A DNA stretch of 64,000 nt from VXNF01 sp965116465. GTDB lineage: Bacteria; Actinomycetota; Acidimicrobiia; Acidimicrobiales; CATQHL01. The translations under genes were made by a program, and so were the position numbers. The stretch lies in assembly GCA_965116465.1 (NCBI GenBank), contig OZ220687.1:1488001-1552000 (forward strand). The letters are read 5' to 3'. The notes beneath the pieces were generated by a model. It was not told the origin of the DNA, ran no database searches, and saw only the letters and a list, made by a program, of their open reading frames with translations. Shown here piece by piece: positions 41,324 to 49,931 of the stretch (its first letter is position 1; every line of letters begins with the position of its first letter).

Positions 41324-43273
41324 ATGACCGGATCGGCGATGTGGTACCGGGTGGCGGGTCTCGACGAGCTTCCCGAGGGGCGGGTCAAGACGGTGGTGGC
41401 CGGGGGCCGGGCGCTGGCGCTCAGCCACCACGACGGGCGCTACGGGGCGCTCGACAACCGCTGCCCGCACCAGGGCGGCCCACTGGGCGAGGGCTCCATC
41501 GAGAAGGGCTGGCTGCGCTGCCCGTGGCACGGCTACGACTACGACCCGCTGACCGGCGAGCCGCCGCCGCCGTTCGACGACCGCCCGCCGTGCTTCGCGA
41601 CCGAGGTCCGCCCCGACGGCGTGTACGTGGAGCTGCCACCGCTGCCGCCGGCGGTGCGCACCGTCGGGGACGTGCTGGTCGAGACCATGTGCAACTGGGG
41701 CGTCGAGGCCGTCTTCGGCATGGTCGGGCACTCCAACCTGGGCTTCGCCGAGGCCATGCGCCGGGCGGAGCAGCGCGGCGACCTGCGCTTCTTCGGCATC
41801 CGCCACGAGGGTGCGGCGTCGTTCGCCGCCGGCGCCTACGGCAAGCTGACCGGGCGCCCGGCGGCCTGCTTCGCCATCGCCGGTCCGGGTTCGACGAACC
41901 TGCTGACGGGCCTGTACGACGCCAAGGTGGACCGGGCCCCGGTGCTGGCGGTCACCGGGCAGGTGCCCTCCGCGGTGGCCGGGCGGGGAGCGTTCCAGGA
42001 CCTCGACCTCGAGGCCGCGTTCGCGGATGTGGCGACCTACAGCCAGACGGTGCACGCCGGCAGCGATCACGCCGAACTCATGACCCTGGCCTGCAAGAAC
42101 GCCATCGTGGAGCGGGCCGTGGGACACCTGGTGCTGCCCGATGAGGTTCAGGTCCTGCCGGCCGGCGAGGCTCCCCCCGGCGGCCCCGCCGGACGCGTGG
42201 CGCAGCTCGAGGTGGCGCCCCCCGCCGACGTTCTGGCCGCCGCCGTCGAGCGGATCGCCGCCGCCCGGCGACCGCTGATCATCGCCGGCGCCGGCGCCCG
42301 CTTCGACATGGAGGCTGTGGTGGCCCTCGCCGAGCGGATCGCCGCCCCCGTGGCCACCACCTTCAAGGCCAAGGGCCAGATCTCCGACCACCACCCGTTG
42401 GGCTGCGGCGTGCTGGGTCGCAGCGGCACCCCCATCGCCAGCTGGTTCATGAACGAGAGCGACCTGATCGTGGCCTTCGGGGCGTCATTCTCGAACCACA
42501 CCGGCATCGCCCCCTACAAGCCGATCGTGCAGGTGGACTTCGACCCGATGGCCCTGGGGCGCTTCCACCCGGCGGAGGTGGCTGTGCTGGGTCACGTGGG
42601 CGTGACCGCCGAGGCGCTGCACGCCGCCCTCGACCCCGCCGATGCGGCCACCCAGCAGGGCGTTGAGACCGAGGTCGCCGAGCGCTGGGCGCTCTGGCGG
42701 GCCGAGAAGGCCTCCAGGGTCGGCGACGACCGCGGCCGGGGCGTCAACTCGGCGGCGATCTTCGACTCGCTCGGGCGGCTGGCGCCCGCCGACGCCGTGA
42801 TCTGCGTGGACGTGGGCAACAACACCTACTCCTTCGGCCGCTACTTCGAGGTGCAGCGCCAGGCGGTGCTGATGTCGGGCTACCTGGGCTCGATCGGCTT
42901 CGGCTTCCCGGCCGCCATGGGCGCCTGGGCGGCGGTCGGTGGCGAGCGGTCCGTGCTGGCGGTGACCGGCGACGGCGGCTTCGGGCAGTACGCCATGGAG
43001 TTGACCACGGCGGTGAAGTTCGGCATGGACATCACCCACGTGCTGCTGAACAACGGCGAGTTGGGCAAGATCACCAAGGAGCAGCTGGCCGGGCAATTTG
43101 GTGTGTGGCACACCTCGCTGGTGAATCCCCCCTTCGCCGCCTTCGCCGAGCTGTGCGGAGCGCACGGTACGCAGGTGCGCGATCGCAGCGAACTCGACGA
43201 CGCCATCAGCGAGGCGCTGGCGCACCCGGGGCCCGCCCTGGTGGAGATCATCTGCGACCCCGCCCTGGTCTGA
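41324..43273 (+). CDS. Rieske [2Fe-2S] domain fused to thiamine-diphosphate enzyme
   Basis: 649 residues. Residues 1-105 are a Rieske ferredoxin-like domain: ligands Cys47 and His49 (CPHQGG) and Cys66 and His69 (CPWHGYDY) are complete. From about 108 the protein is a three-domain ThDP enzyme of the pyruvate oxidase/acetolactate synthase type, with the cofactor-activating Glu in IRHEGAASFAAG. The ThDP-binding motif begins GDGGFGQYAME and ends LLNN. The domain combination suggests oxidation of a 2-oxoacid with electrons leaving through the iron-sulfur cluster. Substrate unknown. It is the last gene before the defence island. Confidence 0.85.
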   Translation: MTGSAMWYRVAGLDELPEGRVKTVVAGGRALALSHHDGRYGALDNRCPHQGGPLGEGSIEKGWLRCPWHGYDYDPLTGEPPPPFDDRPPCFATEVRPDGVYVELPPLPPAVRTVGDVLVETMCNWGVEAVFGMVGHSNLGFAEAMRRAEQRGDLRFFGIRHEGAASFAAGAYGKLTGRPAACFAIAGPGSTNLLTGLYDAKVDRAPVLAVTGQVPSAVAGRGAFQDLDLEAAFADVATYSQTVHAGSDHAELMTLACKNAIVERAVGHLVLPDEVQVLPAGEAPPGGPAGRVAQLEVAPPADVLAAAVERIAAARRPLIIAGAGARFDMEAVVALAERIAAPVATTFKAKGQISDHHPLGCGVLGRSGTPIASWFMNESDLIVAFGASFSNHTGIAPYKPIVQVDFDPMALGRFHPAEVAVLGHVGVTAEALHAALDPADAATQQGVETEVAERWALWRAEKASRVGDDRGRGVNSAAIFDSLGRLAPADAVICVDVGNNTYSFGRYFEVQRQAVLMSGYLGSIGFGFPAAMGAWAAVGGERSVLAVTGDGGFGQYAMELTTAVKFGMDITHVLLNNGELGKITKEQLAGQFGVWHTSLVNPPFAAFAELCGAHGTQVRDRSELDDAISEALAHPGPALVEIICDPALV

Positions 43274-43410
43274 GCCCGCCGGCGCTCCCGGGCGGCCAAT
43301 ACACGGGTGCTACCTTCTGAACTCACGTATCAACGCTCGGCCGACCGGCCTTCGAGTTGCACGGCTGCCGGGCGCGAGTTGCGGAGATTCAACAAGCAGA
43401 GCGAACGCGT

Positions 43411-43944
43411 ATGGCACTGGATTATACTGAAGTTCACTATGAAATCAGTAACCGTTCCGTCGACGCCGCTAATCCCCCGACAACCGGACGAGCCGCTGTC
43501 ACACCCCCTCTGCAGGATGGTGACGCAACCCTGTTGGCGAGTCCTGCCTCATCCCGCATGTCGCGACAGCGCACGCGGGATACCGAGCCGGAGTTGGCGT
43601 TACGGCGCGAACTTCACGCTCGTGGTATGCGCTACCGAGTCGGATATCCGGTCCCTGGCAACCGGAGGAGGTCGATCGACATCGCGTTCGTCGGAATACG
43701 GCTCGCCGTCTTCGTGGACGGATGCTTCTGGCACGGCTGCCCGACGCACGGTACGTGGCCGATAACCAATGCGGAGTGGTGGGAGAACAAGATCGAGATG
43801 AACCGAGCGCGTGACGCCGACACCGACCGCCTGCTCCGAGAGCACGGCTGGGAATCCCTGCGTCTCTGGGAGCACGAAGTCGCGACCGCCACTGACCGCG
43901 TGGCAGCGGCCTGCTCCCGTCGCCGGGCAGAGGTCAGGAGGTGA
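43411..43944 (+). CDS. vsr: Very short patch repair (Vsr) endonuclease
   Basis: Nicks 5' of T in T:G mismatches that arise when 5-methylcytosine deaminates, protecting the methylated site. Family motifs are all present: RTRDTEPELALRREL, RRSIDIAF (metal-binding Asp), VFVDGCFWHGCPTHG, NAEWWENKIEMNRARD and GWESLRLWEHE. ATG 43411 gives 177 residues; ATG 43558 would give a shorter but still complete enzyme, and an AT-rich TATACT lies between them at 43423-43428. Its stop overlaps the methyltransferase GTG by four bases. First gene of the island. Confidence 0.88.
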   Translation: MALDYTEVHYEISNRSVDAANPPTTGRAAVTPPLQDGDATLLASPASSRMSRQRTRDTEPELALRRELHARGMRYRVGYPVPGNRRRSIDIAFVGIRLAVFVDGCFWHGCPTHGTWPITNAEWWENKIEMNRARDADTDRLLREHGWESLRLWEHEVATATDRVAAACSRRRAEVRR

Positions 43945-45044
43945 GCCCGGTCTACACGGTCGTGGACCTGTTCGCCGGATGCGGGGGCCTGACGGCGGGA
44001 TTCCTCCGAGCCAACTCCGAGGCGGGGAGGTTTCGCCCGATCGGTGCTGTTGATTCGGACATTGACTCGGCTGCGACCTACGCGGCCAATATCGGTGATC
44101 ACGTGTTCCTGGGCAGCATCGAGGAGTGGCTGGAGCGTGCCCACCATCCCGCGCGTGCCGACGTCGTCCTCGGCGGACCCCCCTGCCAGGGCTTCTCGCC
44201 GCTGGGGAAGCAGGAGGTGACGGATCGTCGCAACACGCTTTGGGAGCGTTACGTCGAAGCGGTCGACGCACTCCGGCCGAGATTCTTCGTGCTCGAGAAC
44301 GTCCGCGAGTTCCTGAAGTCCGAGCAGTTCGCTGCGCTCGAGAGAGCCTGCGAATCCGGCAGGTCGCTCGAGGCCTACGAGATCGAGCCCTTCGTGCTGG
44401 ATTCGTCGCTCTACGGAGCACCACAGCGGCGGCGGAGAGCGATCGTGATCGGTCGACATCGAGATCACCCACCCCTGGGTGAACCGGCAGGGACGCACTG
44501 CCGGCCGAACGTCCGCGACGCGTTCGACGGGCTGCCCGCCGAGGTGCACCGGAAGGAACTTCCACACAGATTCACCGAGTTCCGGGGACACCGCGTGCCG
44601 GGGCCCTTCACCGGGGACGAGCTACACGTGACGCGCTACTTCACTCAACTCTCCCTGCGCCGTTATCGCTCGATACCGCCGGGGGGCAACAGGTTCGACA
44701 TTCCGTACCATCTCCTGGCTCCGTGCTGGAGGACGCATCGAACGGGCTCAGCCGACGTGATGGGTCGAATGTTGTGGGACAAGCCCTCGGTGACGATCCG
44801 GACCGAGTTCTACAAGCCCGAGAAGGGCCGGTACCTCCATCCGACCGAGCACCGGCCCATCACCCATCGGGAGGCTGCCCGGCTGCAAGGATTCCCGGAC
44901 GACTACATGTGGTTCGGCTCGAAGTACTCGATCGCGAAGCAGATCGGCAATGCAGTACCGCTACAGCTCGGCCTGGCACTCGGGTGTCACATCCTGTCGG
45001 CATTATCGAGTTTGTGGGACTCCGGCGAGGAAATGGCGGCGTGA
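43941..45044 (+). CDS. C5-cytosine DNA methyltransferase
   Basis: 367 residues with ordered m5C motifs: I TVVDLFAGCGGLTAGF, IV GGPPCQGFSP with the catalytic Cys, VI LENVREFL, VIII QRRRRAIVIGRH, IX RLQGFPDDY and X IGNAVPLQLGLALG. The target-recognition region lies between VIII and IX and does not reveal the site. It would mark self DNA for the downstream genes and create the m5C that Vsr repairs. GTG start overlaps vsr; the next gene begins 9 bp after the stop. Codon use is less GC-biased than in flanking housekeeping genes, as expected for an acquired island. Confidence 0.93.
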   Translation: MSPVYTVVDLFAGCGGLTAGFLRANSEAGRFRPIGAVDSDIDSAATYAANIGDHVFLGSIEEWLERAHHPARADVVLGGPPCQGFSPLGKQEVTDRRNTLWERYVEAVDALRPRFFVLENVREFLKSEQFAALERACESGRSLEAYEIEPFVLDSSLYGAPQRRRRAIVIGRHRDHPPLGEPAGTHCRPNVRDAFDGLPAEVHRKELPHRFTEFRGHRVPGPFTGDELHVTRYFTQLSLRRYRSIPPGGNRFDIPYHLLAPCWRTHRTGSADVMGRMLWDKPSVTIRTEFYKPEKGRYLHPTEHRPITHREAARLQGFPDDYMWFGSKYSIAKQIGNAVPLQLGLALGCHILSALSSLWDSGEEMAA

Positions 45045-45053
45045 CCCGGCTGT

Positions 45054-47414
45054 ATGCCAGGCCGCGGCGACGTCCGGGCCGTGCGGGCTGATCGGCCGAC
45101 CGCGATCGAGGCTCGGGGGCTGTACGAGGAGGCCCTCGCTGTCGAGTCGCCCGAGCAACTCGACGCGATCTGGGAACGGATGGCGCGATTCGCTCCCTAC
45201 GAGCGACCTGTCGGTGATCGTTGGGGAAACCGGGGCCTCTTCACCGCCGCGGGCGGGAACTTTGACCACAAGTTGACCGAGTTGGTCACGAATATGCTCG
45301 ACTCCGTCCTGCTCCGTCGGGCAGTGGAAGTGCTGGGCGATGAGATTCTCGAACCCGAGAAGTCGGCAGAACGGTTCGATACACCGGCGACGGCCGTCCG
45401 CGACTTGTTCGGCGCCGAGCAGTCTCTCGGCACTACTCCGAACGCCCGGGTCGAACTCCGATCCGCCGGCCCCGACCGGAAGCGCGAGCGAACGATCCTC
45501 TTCCGCGATTTCGGCATCGGCATGCGGCCCGAGGACATCGCTGCGTCGCTACTGCGAGTCGGATCGTCCCGGAAGGACGGGGTCCTGTGGCTTATGGGGG
45601 CATTCGGGAGGGGCGGCCTCACGGTTCTCCCGAACGCGCACGGTTGGATCGTTCTCACCCGATCCTCGCTCACCCCAGAGGCAGGGATTGTGCTGACCGT
45701 CGTCAGGTGGCAGCGCGTGGGGATACAACAGACGCAGACGGCGCTCTACCAAGTGGTGTCACCCTGGGAACGGGATGGCGATCGAGCGGACCCGCTTGTG
45801 CTTCCGGCGGTGGCGTGCCCGGACTTCGACTGCGGCACCCGCATCGCTGTCGTCGGCTTCCGGGCGGAGGGGATTGGGGTCTCGCGCCTCGGCGACGAAC
45901 GCTCGCTCGACACTGTCATCGACACCCGGCTCTTCGAACCGCCGCTGCCGGTTCACCTAACCGCTCCGATGCTGGGAGAGAGGGCGGAGCGGTTGACGCA
46001 ACTGCGGGGACTCGGTCGGAGATTCGCCGACAATCCCCGCCTCGACCGCATCGAGGGCTCCGAGTACCTCCCCTTCGGCTACGAGGGACGCTCCTACCAA
46101 CTGCCGGTGCGGTTCTACCTATTCGCAACCGGCGGGGACGCCGGCACGCGGCGCCGGTTTGTCGCCCGCAACCACGCTGTACTCCTCAACTCCAACGGGC
46201 AGGCTCACGCGCACTGGACACCGGCGGAGTTCCGGCACCGAACAAGGCTCCACAAGCTCGCCGAGAGGATTCTCGTGGTGCTCGACACCGATCCCCTCCC
46301 GCTCGAGTTGCGGACGAGTCTGTTCACGGCCGATCGGACGGACCTCCTCCGCAACCCTGCCGCCGTGCGTCTCGAAGAGGAACTGGTTGCGTTCCTGAAC
46401 GACTGGGACGAGTTGGACGAGGCGAACAGTGAGATGATCAGGGACTCGATCCGGCGAAGCAACCGGGGCCGGTCCACAGTTGATCTCTCCGAACGGATCG
46501 CGAAGGCCGCCGCGGCGCGAGGCTGGCGAACCGCGCCAAGACGGGAGAACAGGCAAAGGCGACGCCCCGCCCGTCCCGCTGAACTTCTGGACGATCCAAC
46601 GACCTTGACCGGTCGCGCGTCCGTCCGTCTCGAGCGCGGGCGAACCCACGGGATCCACTTCTCGCTTAACGCCCGGGACGGCTTCGTCCCGAACAGGGCG
46701 GAGTGTCTGATCTCGACAAGCCATCTGGACATCGACCCCGACGAGGACCTGACGGTAGGCGAGCTGCGGAACGGCCTGCTCCGCGTCTCGGTCGCAATTC
46801 CGGCCGACGCCGAGTTGACAACCGCAGTGCTCACACTCCGTGTAGGACCGTGGCTATCGGTACAGGGTGGACTCCGCGAGGCGCTGGAGGCGGAGACGAG
46901 CATCGAGATCGTTGACGAGGACGAGCGACCCAAACCACCACCTCCAGAACCGAAGAACGGTCGGCGGACCAGCGGAGCGACTCCTCTCGCAACGATGTGG
47001 ACGACTCACGAGGACGAGTCGGAGTGGGCCGCCAACACGCCCGGTGAGGTGGAGCAGGTTCCGGCTTCGACGTTTGCCGAACTGGGCGACGAGTACAAGC
47101 GCTACGCAAGGGCCGCCGGAGACGGTCTCTTACTCAAGCTGAACGAGGAATTCACACCCCTCAAGGCATATACATCGATGCGCGCGCAGAGGATCGGAGA
47201 CGACGGCGTGCGCCAACTCAAGGATCGCTACGCGCTGGGATTCGGGGTGTACCTGGTCGTGACAGACGAGCAGCAACGCCGCTCCGGCGATTCCGGCCAA
47301 CTCTCGAACGAGGAGTTCGTCGCCGCCTCCCGCCGAGCCGCCGCGCAGGCAGTCCTGGCGATGCTGCCCGAATTCGACGCCCTCATCGCGGAGGCCGGGC
47401 TGGATGGCGTCTGA
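45054..47414 (+). CDS. GHKL ATPase of MORC/Mza-type defence system (large)
   Basis: 786 residues. The N-terminal GHKL fold shows the N-box ELVTNMLDS (~75-83), the G1 box FRDFGIGM (~149-156) and G2 GAFGRGGLTVLP (~181-192). The middle is poorly conserved and Arg-rich; the C-terminal ~150 residues form a separate domain. Related ATPases open several Z1-containing restriction-like operons; dimerisation on ATP binding and DNA clamping as in MutL is inferred. It overlaps the next gene by 11 bases. I cannot assign a precise family name. Confidence 0.75.
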   Translation: MPGRGDVRAVRADRPTAIEARGLYEEALAVESPEQLDAIWERMARFAPYERPVGDRWGNRGLFTAAGGNFDHKLTELVTNMLDSVLLRRAVEVLGDEILEPEKSAERFDTPATAVRDLFGAEQSLGTTPNARVELRSAGPDRKRERTILFRDFGIGMRPEDIAASLLRVGSSRKDGVLWLMGAFGRGGLTVLPNAHGWIVLTRSSLTPEAGIVLTVVRWQRVGIQQTQTALYQVVSPWERDGDRADPLVLPAVACPDFDCGTRIAVVGFRAEGIGVSRLGDERSLDTVIDTRLFEPPLPVHLTAPMLGERAERLTQLRGLGRRFADNPRLDRIEGSEYLPFGYEGRSYQLPVRFYLFATGGDAGTRRRFVARNHAVLLNSNGQAHAHWTPAEFRHRTRLHKLAERILVVLDTDPLPLELRTSLFTADRTDLLRNPAAVRLEEELVAFLNDWDELDEANSEMIRDSIRRSNRGRSTVDLSERIAKAAAARGWRTAPRRENRQRRRPARPAELLDDPTTLTGRASVRLERGRTHGIHFSLNARDGFVPNRAECLISTSHLDIDPDEDLTVGELRNGLLRVSVAIPADAELTTAVLTLRVGPWLSVQGGLREALEAETSIEIVDEDERPKPPPPEPKNGRRTSGATPLATMWTTHEDESEWAANTPGEVEQVPASTFAELGDEYKRYARAAGDGLLLKLNEEFTPLKAYTSMRAQRIGDDGVRQLKDRYALGFGVYLVVTDEQQRRSGDSGQLSNEEFVAASRRAAAQAVLAMLPEFDALIAEAGLDGV

Positions 47415-48954
47415 GATGCCATCGGCTTCCAAGCTCGAGGACTGGCCCGACGAGGTGCGGGTCACCGGCTCCAGCAGCCTCCCACCCGATCCCAGCATCA
47501 TGAAGGCAATCGGGCTCAACTACGCCCTCGAAGCCGCTGTCGCCGACCTGGTCGACAATTCGATCGATGCAGGCGCGTCGGCCGTGCTCATCCGGTTTAT
47601 CCAACGAGGATCGCGGCTCACCAGCCTCTGCGTAGTCGATAACGGGCGGGGCATGGACAAGGCCGAACTCGAGCGCGCAATGACGCTCGGAAAGCGTCGG
47701 GACTACGACCCGAACGATCTTGGGCACTTCGGACTGGGGCTCAAGGCAGCGTCGCTCGGTCAAGCGCGGAGTCTCACCGTGGTATCCCGTGCTGCCGGTT
47801 CAAGCCCATGCGGGCAGCGGTGGCGGAGGGAGAGCATGAGCGAGAACTTCGCATGCGACATCGTCGACTCGGATCACGCGGAAATGCTCCTGCGCAGGTC
47901 ATGGAACCCAGTATCTCTCGGCTCCGGCACCCTCATTCGCTGGGACGGAGTGACGGATTTCCCAGTTGCGCAGGATGCTCGAACAACCGATCGCTACATC
48001 GAGGTCACTATGCCGAGATTGAGGAATCACCTCGGCCTGGTGCTCCACCGGCTCATCGCCACGGACCGCATCGCTATCACGATCGACGTGGAGGATCTGG
48101 ACAGTGGGGAGTCCGGGGCGCCGCAACAAGTCACCGCTATCGATCCGTTCGGCTACCGAAGAAGCGGCCGACCGGACTACCCGAGAACCCTGCCTGTCCG
48201 GCTTGACTCCGGGACGGTCGAACTGCAGTGCCACCTCTGGCCACCCCGTTCCCCACTCGAGGGATTCAAGATCCCCGACTCCGACACGCATAAGGGACAA
48301 GGGTTCTACTTCTACCGGAACGACCGGCTGCTCCAAGCGGGAGGTTGGAACCGCGTTCGCCAACCAGAACGCCGGTTCCAACTCGCCCGGATCGCGGTCG
48401 ACGTCGACGAACATCTGACCCGGCACCTATCGATGAACCCGGAGAAGACCCGTATCAGTACCTCCGACGCGTTTGTCCACGCGGTGGAGAACGCGACGGC
48501 AGGGGAGTTCGATCTCCGCTCCTACCTCGAGGATGCCACCGAGAGGCTCCGGGAGGCCCGCAAGTCACCCCGAACCCGCCGATCGGTCGTTCCGCCCGGG
48601 CGCGGATTCGCTCCGACGGTCCGACGCTCAATCGCCGACGAGTTGAACTTCGTGGCGGGTGCCGAACCATTGCATGTCCTGTGGGCTGATTTTAAGGTCG
48701 AGGAGTTCCGGGGCCAGGATCTGTTCTTCAAAATCGACCGCGAGCAACGTGTGATCTGGCTTAACCGCCGTTACCGCGGGGCCGCGACCGGCGACCGCGG
48801 CAGCTCACTGAACGACGCTCCGCTACTCAAGGCCGCGCTGTATCTCCTGCTCAATGAACTCTTCGAGGGCGAGTACCTGGGCGCCAAGCAGAAGGACAAT
48901 CTGGATCTCTGGAACGCGATCCTGGTAGCGGCCGCGAAGGCTGAGTCGGGATGA
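47404..48954 (+). CDS. MORC-like GHKL ATPase
   Basis: 516 residues. The GHKL ATP site is textbook: AVADLVDNSIDAGA (~46-59), VVDNGRGMD (~76-84) and LGHFGLGLKAASLGQA (~106-121). The following part resembles the MORC S5-like transducer domain, with GFYFYRNDRLLQAGGW and LARIAVDVD. MORC ATPases compact or trap DNA; the bacterial relatives occur in restriction-like operons. A second GHKL protein directly upstream is notable, since two unlike copies could form a heterodimer. Its stop overlaps the next ATG (ATGA). ATG 47416 is an alternative start. Confidence 0.85.
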   Translation: MASEMPSASKLEDWPDEVRVTGSSSLPPDPSIMKAIGLNYALEAAVADLVDNSIDAGASAVLIRFIQRGSRLTSLCVVDNGRGMDKAELERAMTLGKRRDYDPNDLGHFGLGLKAASLGQARSLTVVSRAAGSSPCGQRWRRESMSENFACDIVDSDHAEMLLRRSWNPVSLGSGTLIRWDGVTDFPVAQDARTTDRYIEVTMPRLRNHLGLVLHRLIATDRIAITIDVEDLDSGESGAPQQVTAIDPFGYRRSGRPDYPRTLPVRLDSGTVELQCHLWPPRSPLEGFKIPDSDTHKGQGFYFYRNDRLLQAGGWNRVRQPERRFQLARIAVDVDEHLTRHLSMNPEKTRISTSDAFVHAVENATAGEFDLRSYLEDATERLREARKSPRTRRSVVPPGRGFAPTVRRSIADELNFVAGAEPLHVLWADFKVEEFRGQDLFFKIDREQRVIWLNRRYRGAATGDRGSSLNDAPLLKAALYLLLNELFEGEYLGAKQKDNLDLWNAILVAAAKAESG

Positions 48955-49931
48955 ACGAAGTCTCCGGCGACCGACACCTGAGTTGGCCCAATCTCCTCGA
49001 ATACCTCGACACCGGCGCGCCGGCGGTCGTGCGGATTGCGGGCACTCCCCATGTCGACCTGGTCATCGAGCCGGACGAGCAACGCATCGCCGTCCGTGGC
49101 CCCTGGCCCGAAGGCGGCGACATTCCTGATCTTGCCGGCTACCGACGTCTCGGTACCCGAGTTGGCACCGCCCCCTCCGGCGATTGGGTGGAGTTCGCTG
49201 TGCGCGGCAACGACGTCCTGCGCGAGGCGTACCCAATGCTGGTCGCCGTGGCCGACCACGTGCAACTGCACGGCGACGTTATGGGGACGGCGATCGGACG
49301 CGTGCTCGGCACCTACCGGGAGCTGCTCAGCTCTCTGGGCCGACTCAGCGAGCATCAGGAACTCGGGCTCTTCGGGGAACTGCTCGTCCTCAAACACCTG
49401 ATCGGTTCGACCGGCGAACGCAGGGCTGTGGAGTCGTGGCGAGGCCCGACGCGCGAGGAGCACGACTTCGATCTCGGCGATTTTGATATCGAGGTCAAGA
49501 CGACCCTCTCCGAGGACAGGAGCCACCGAATCTCGACCCTGACCCAACTGCAGCCGTCGCCCGCTCGGGGCCTCTGGTTGGTGTCCGTGCAACTGACGAC
49601 CCGTGGCGTGGGTGGCACCACGCTGGCGGAGTCGATCGAGCAGACTGCGAGCCGACTATCGGATCCCTTCCTGAAGGCCCGCTTCGCCGACAGGTTGACC
49701 GGGGTCGGATGGGATCCTGAGCACGCTCATCTGTACGTGCGGCGGTTTGCCCAGCGGAGCGCGGTTCTAGCGTTCAGGGTCACCGATGAGTTCCCGGCAA
49801 TCACTGCGCACCGTCTCGGGTCCGCCGGTTTACCGATAGAGAGATTCAGCCACGTGTCCTACGTCCTGCACACTGCTGGGCTACTTCCAGACGCGCCACC
49901 CATCGAGCTGGAAGGACTTGCAGCGTCATGA
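48951..49931 (+). CDS. DUF4420 (PD-(D/E)XK family) protein
   Basis: 326 residues matching the DUF4420 pattern: LGRLSEHQELGLFGELLVL, then a W-GP...HDF segment and FDIEVKTT (~178-185), the D...ExK nuclease core, followed by SHRISTLTQLQP. The putative catalytic Asp, Glu and Lys are kept, so it may be the nuclease of the system. The family sits beside Z1 and GHKL ATPases in defence loci. It overlaps both neighbours by four bases, so the subunits are translationally coupled. Confidence 0.82.
   Translation: MNEVSGDRHLSWPNLLEYLDTGAPAVVRIAGTPHVDLVIEPDEQRIAVRGPWPEGGDIPDLAGYRRLGTRVGTAPSGDWVEFAVRGNDVLREAYPMLVAVADHVQLHGDVMGTAIGRVLGTYRELLSSLGRLSEHQELGLFGELLVLKHLIGSTGERRAVESWRGPTREEHDFDLGDFDIEVKTTLSEDRSHRISTLTQLQPSPARGLWLVSVQLTTRGVGGTTLAESIEQTASRLSDPFLKARFADRLTGVGWDPEHAHLYVRRFAQRSAVLAFRVTDEFPAITAHRLGSAGLPIERFSHVSYVLHTAGLLPDAPPIELEGLAAS

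Noticed and set aside
43439..43765. ATG frame MKSVTVPSTP overlapping vsr, just after a TATACT
   Set aside because: Protein composition is random and it overlaps the well-supported Vsr frame; the promoter, if real, more likely serves vsr.
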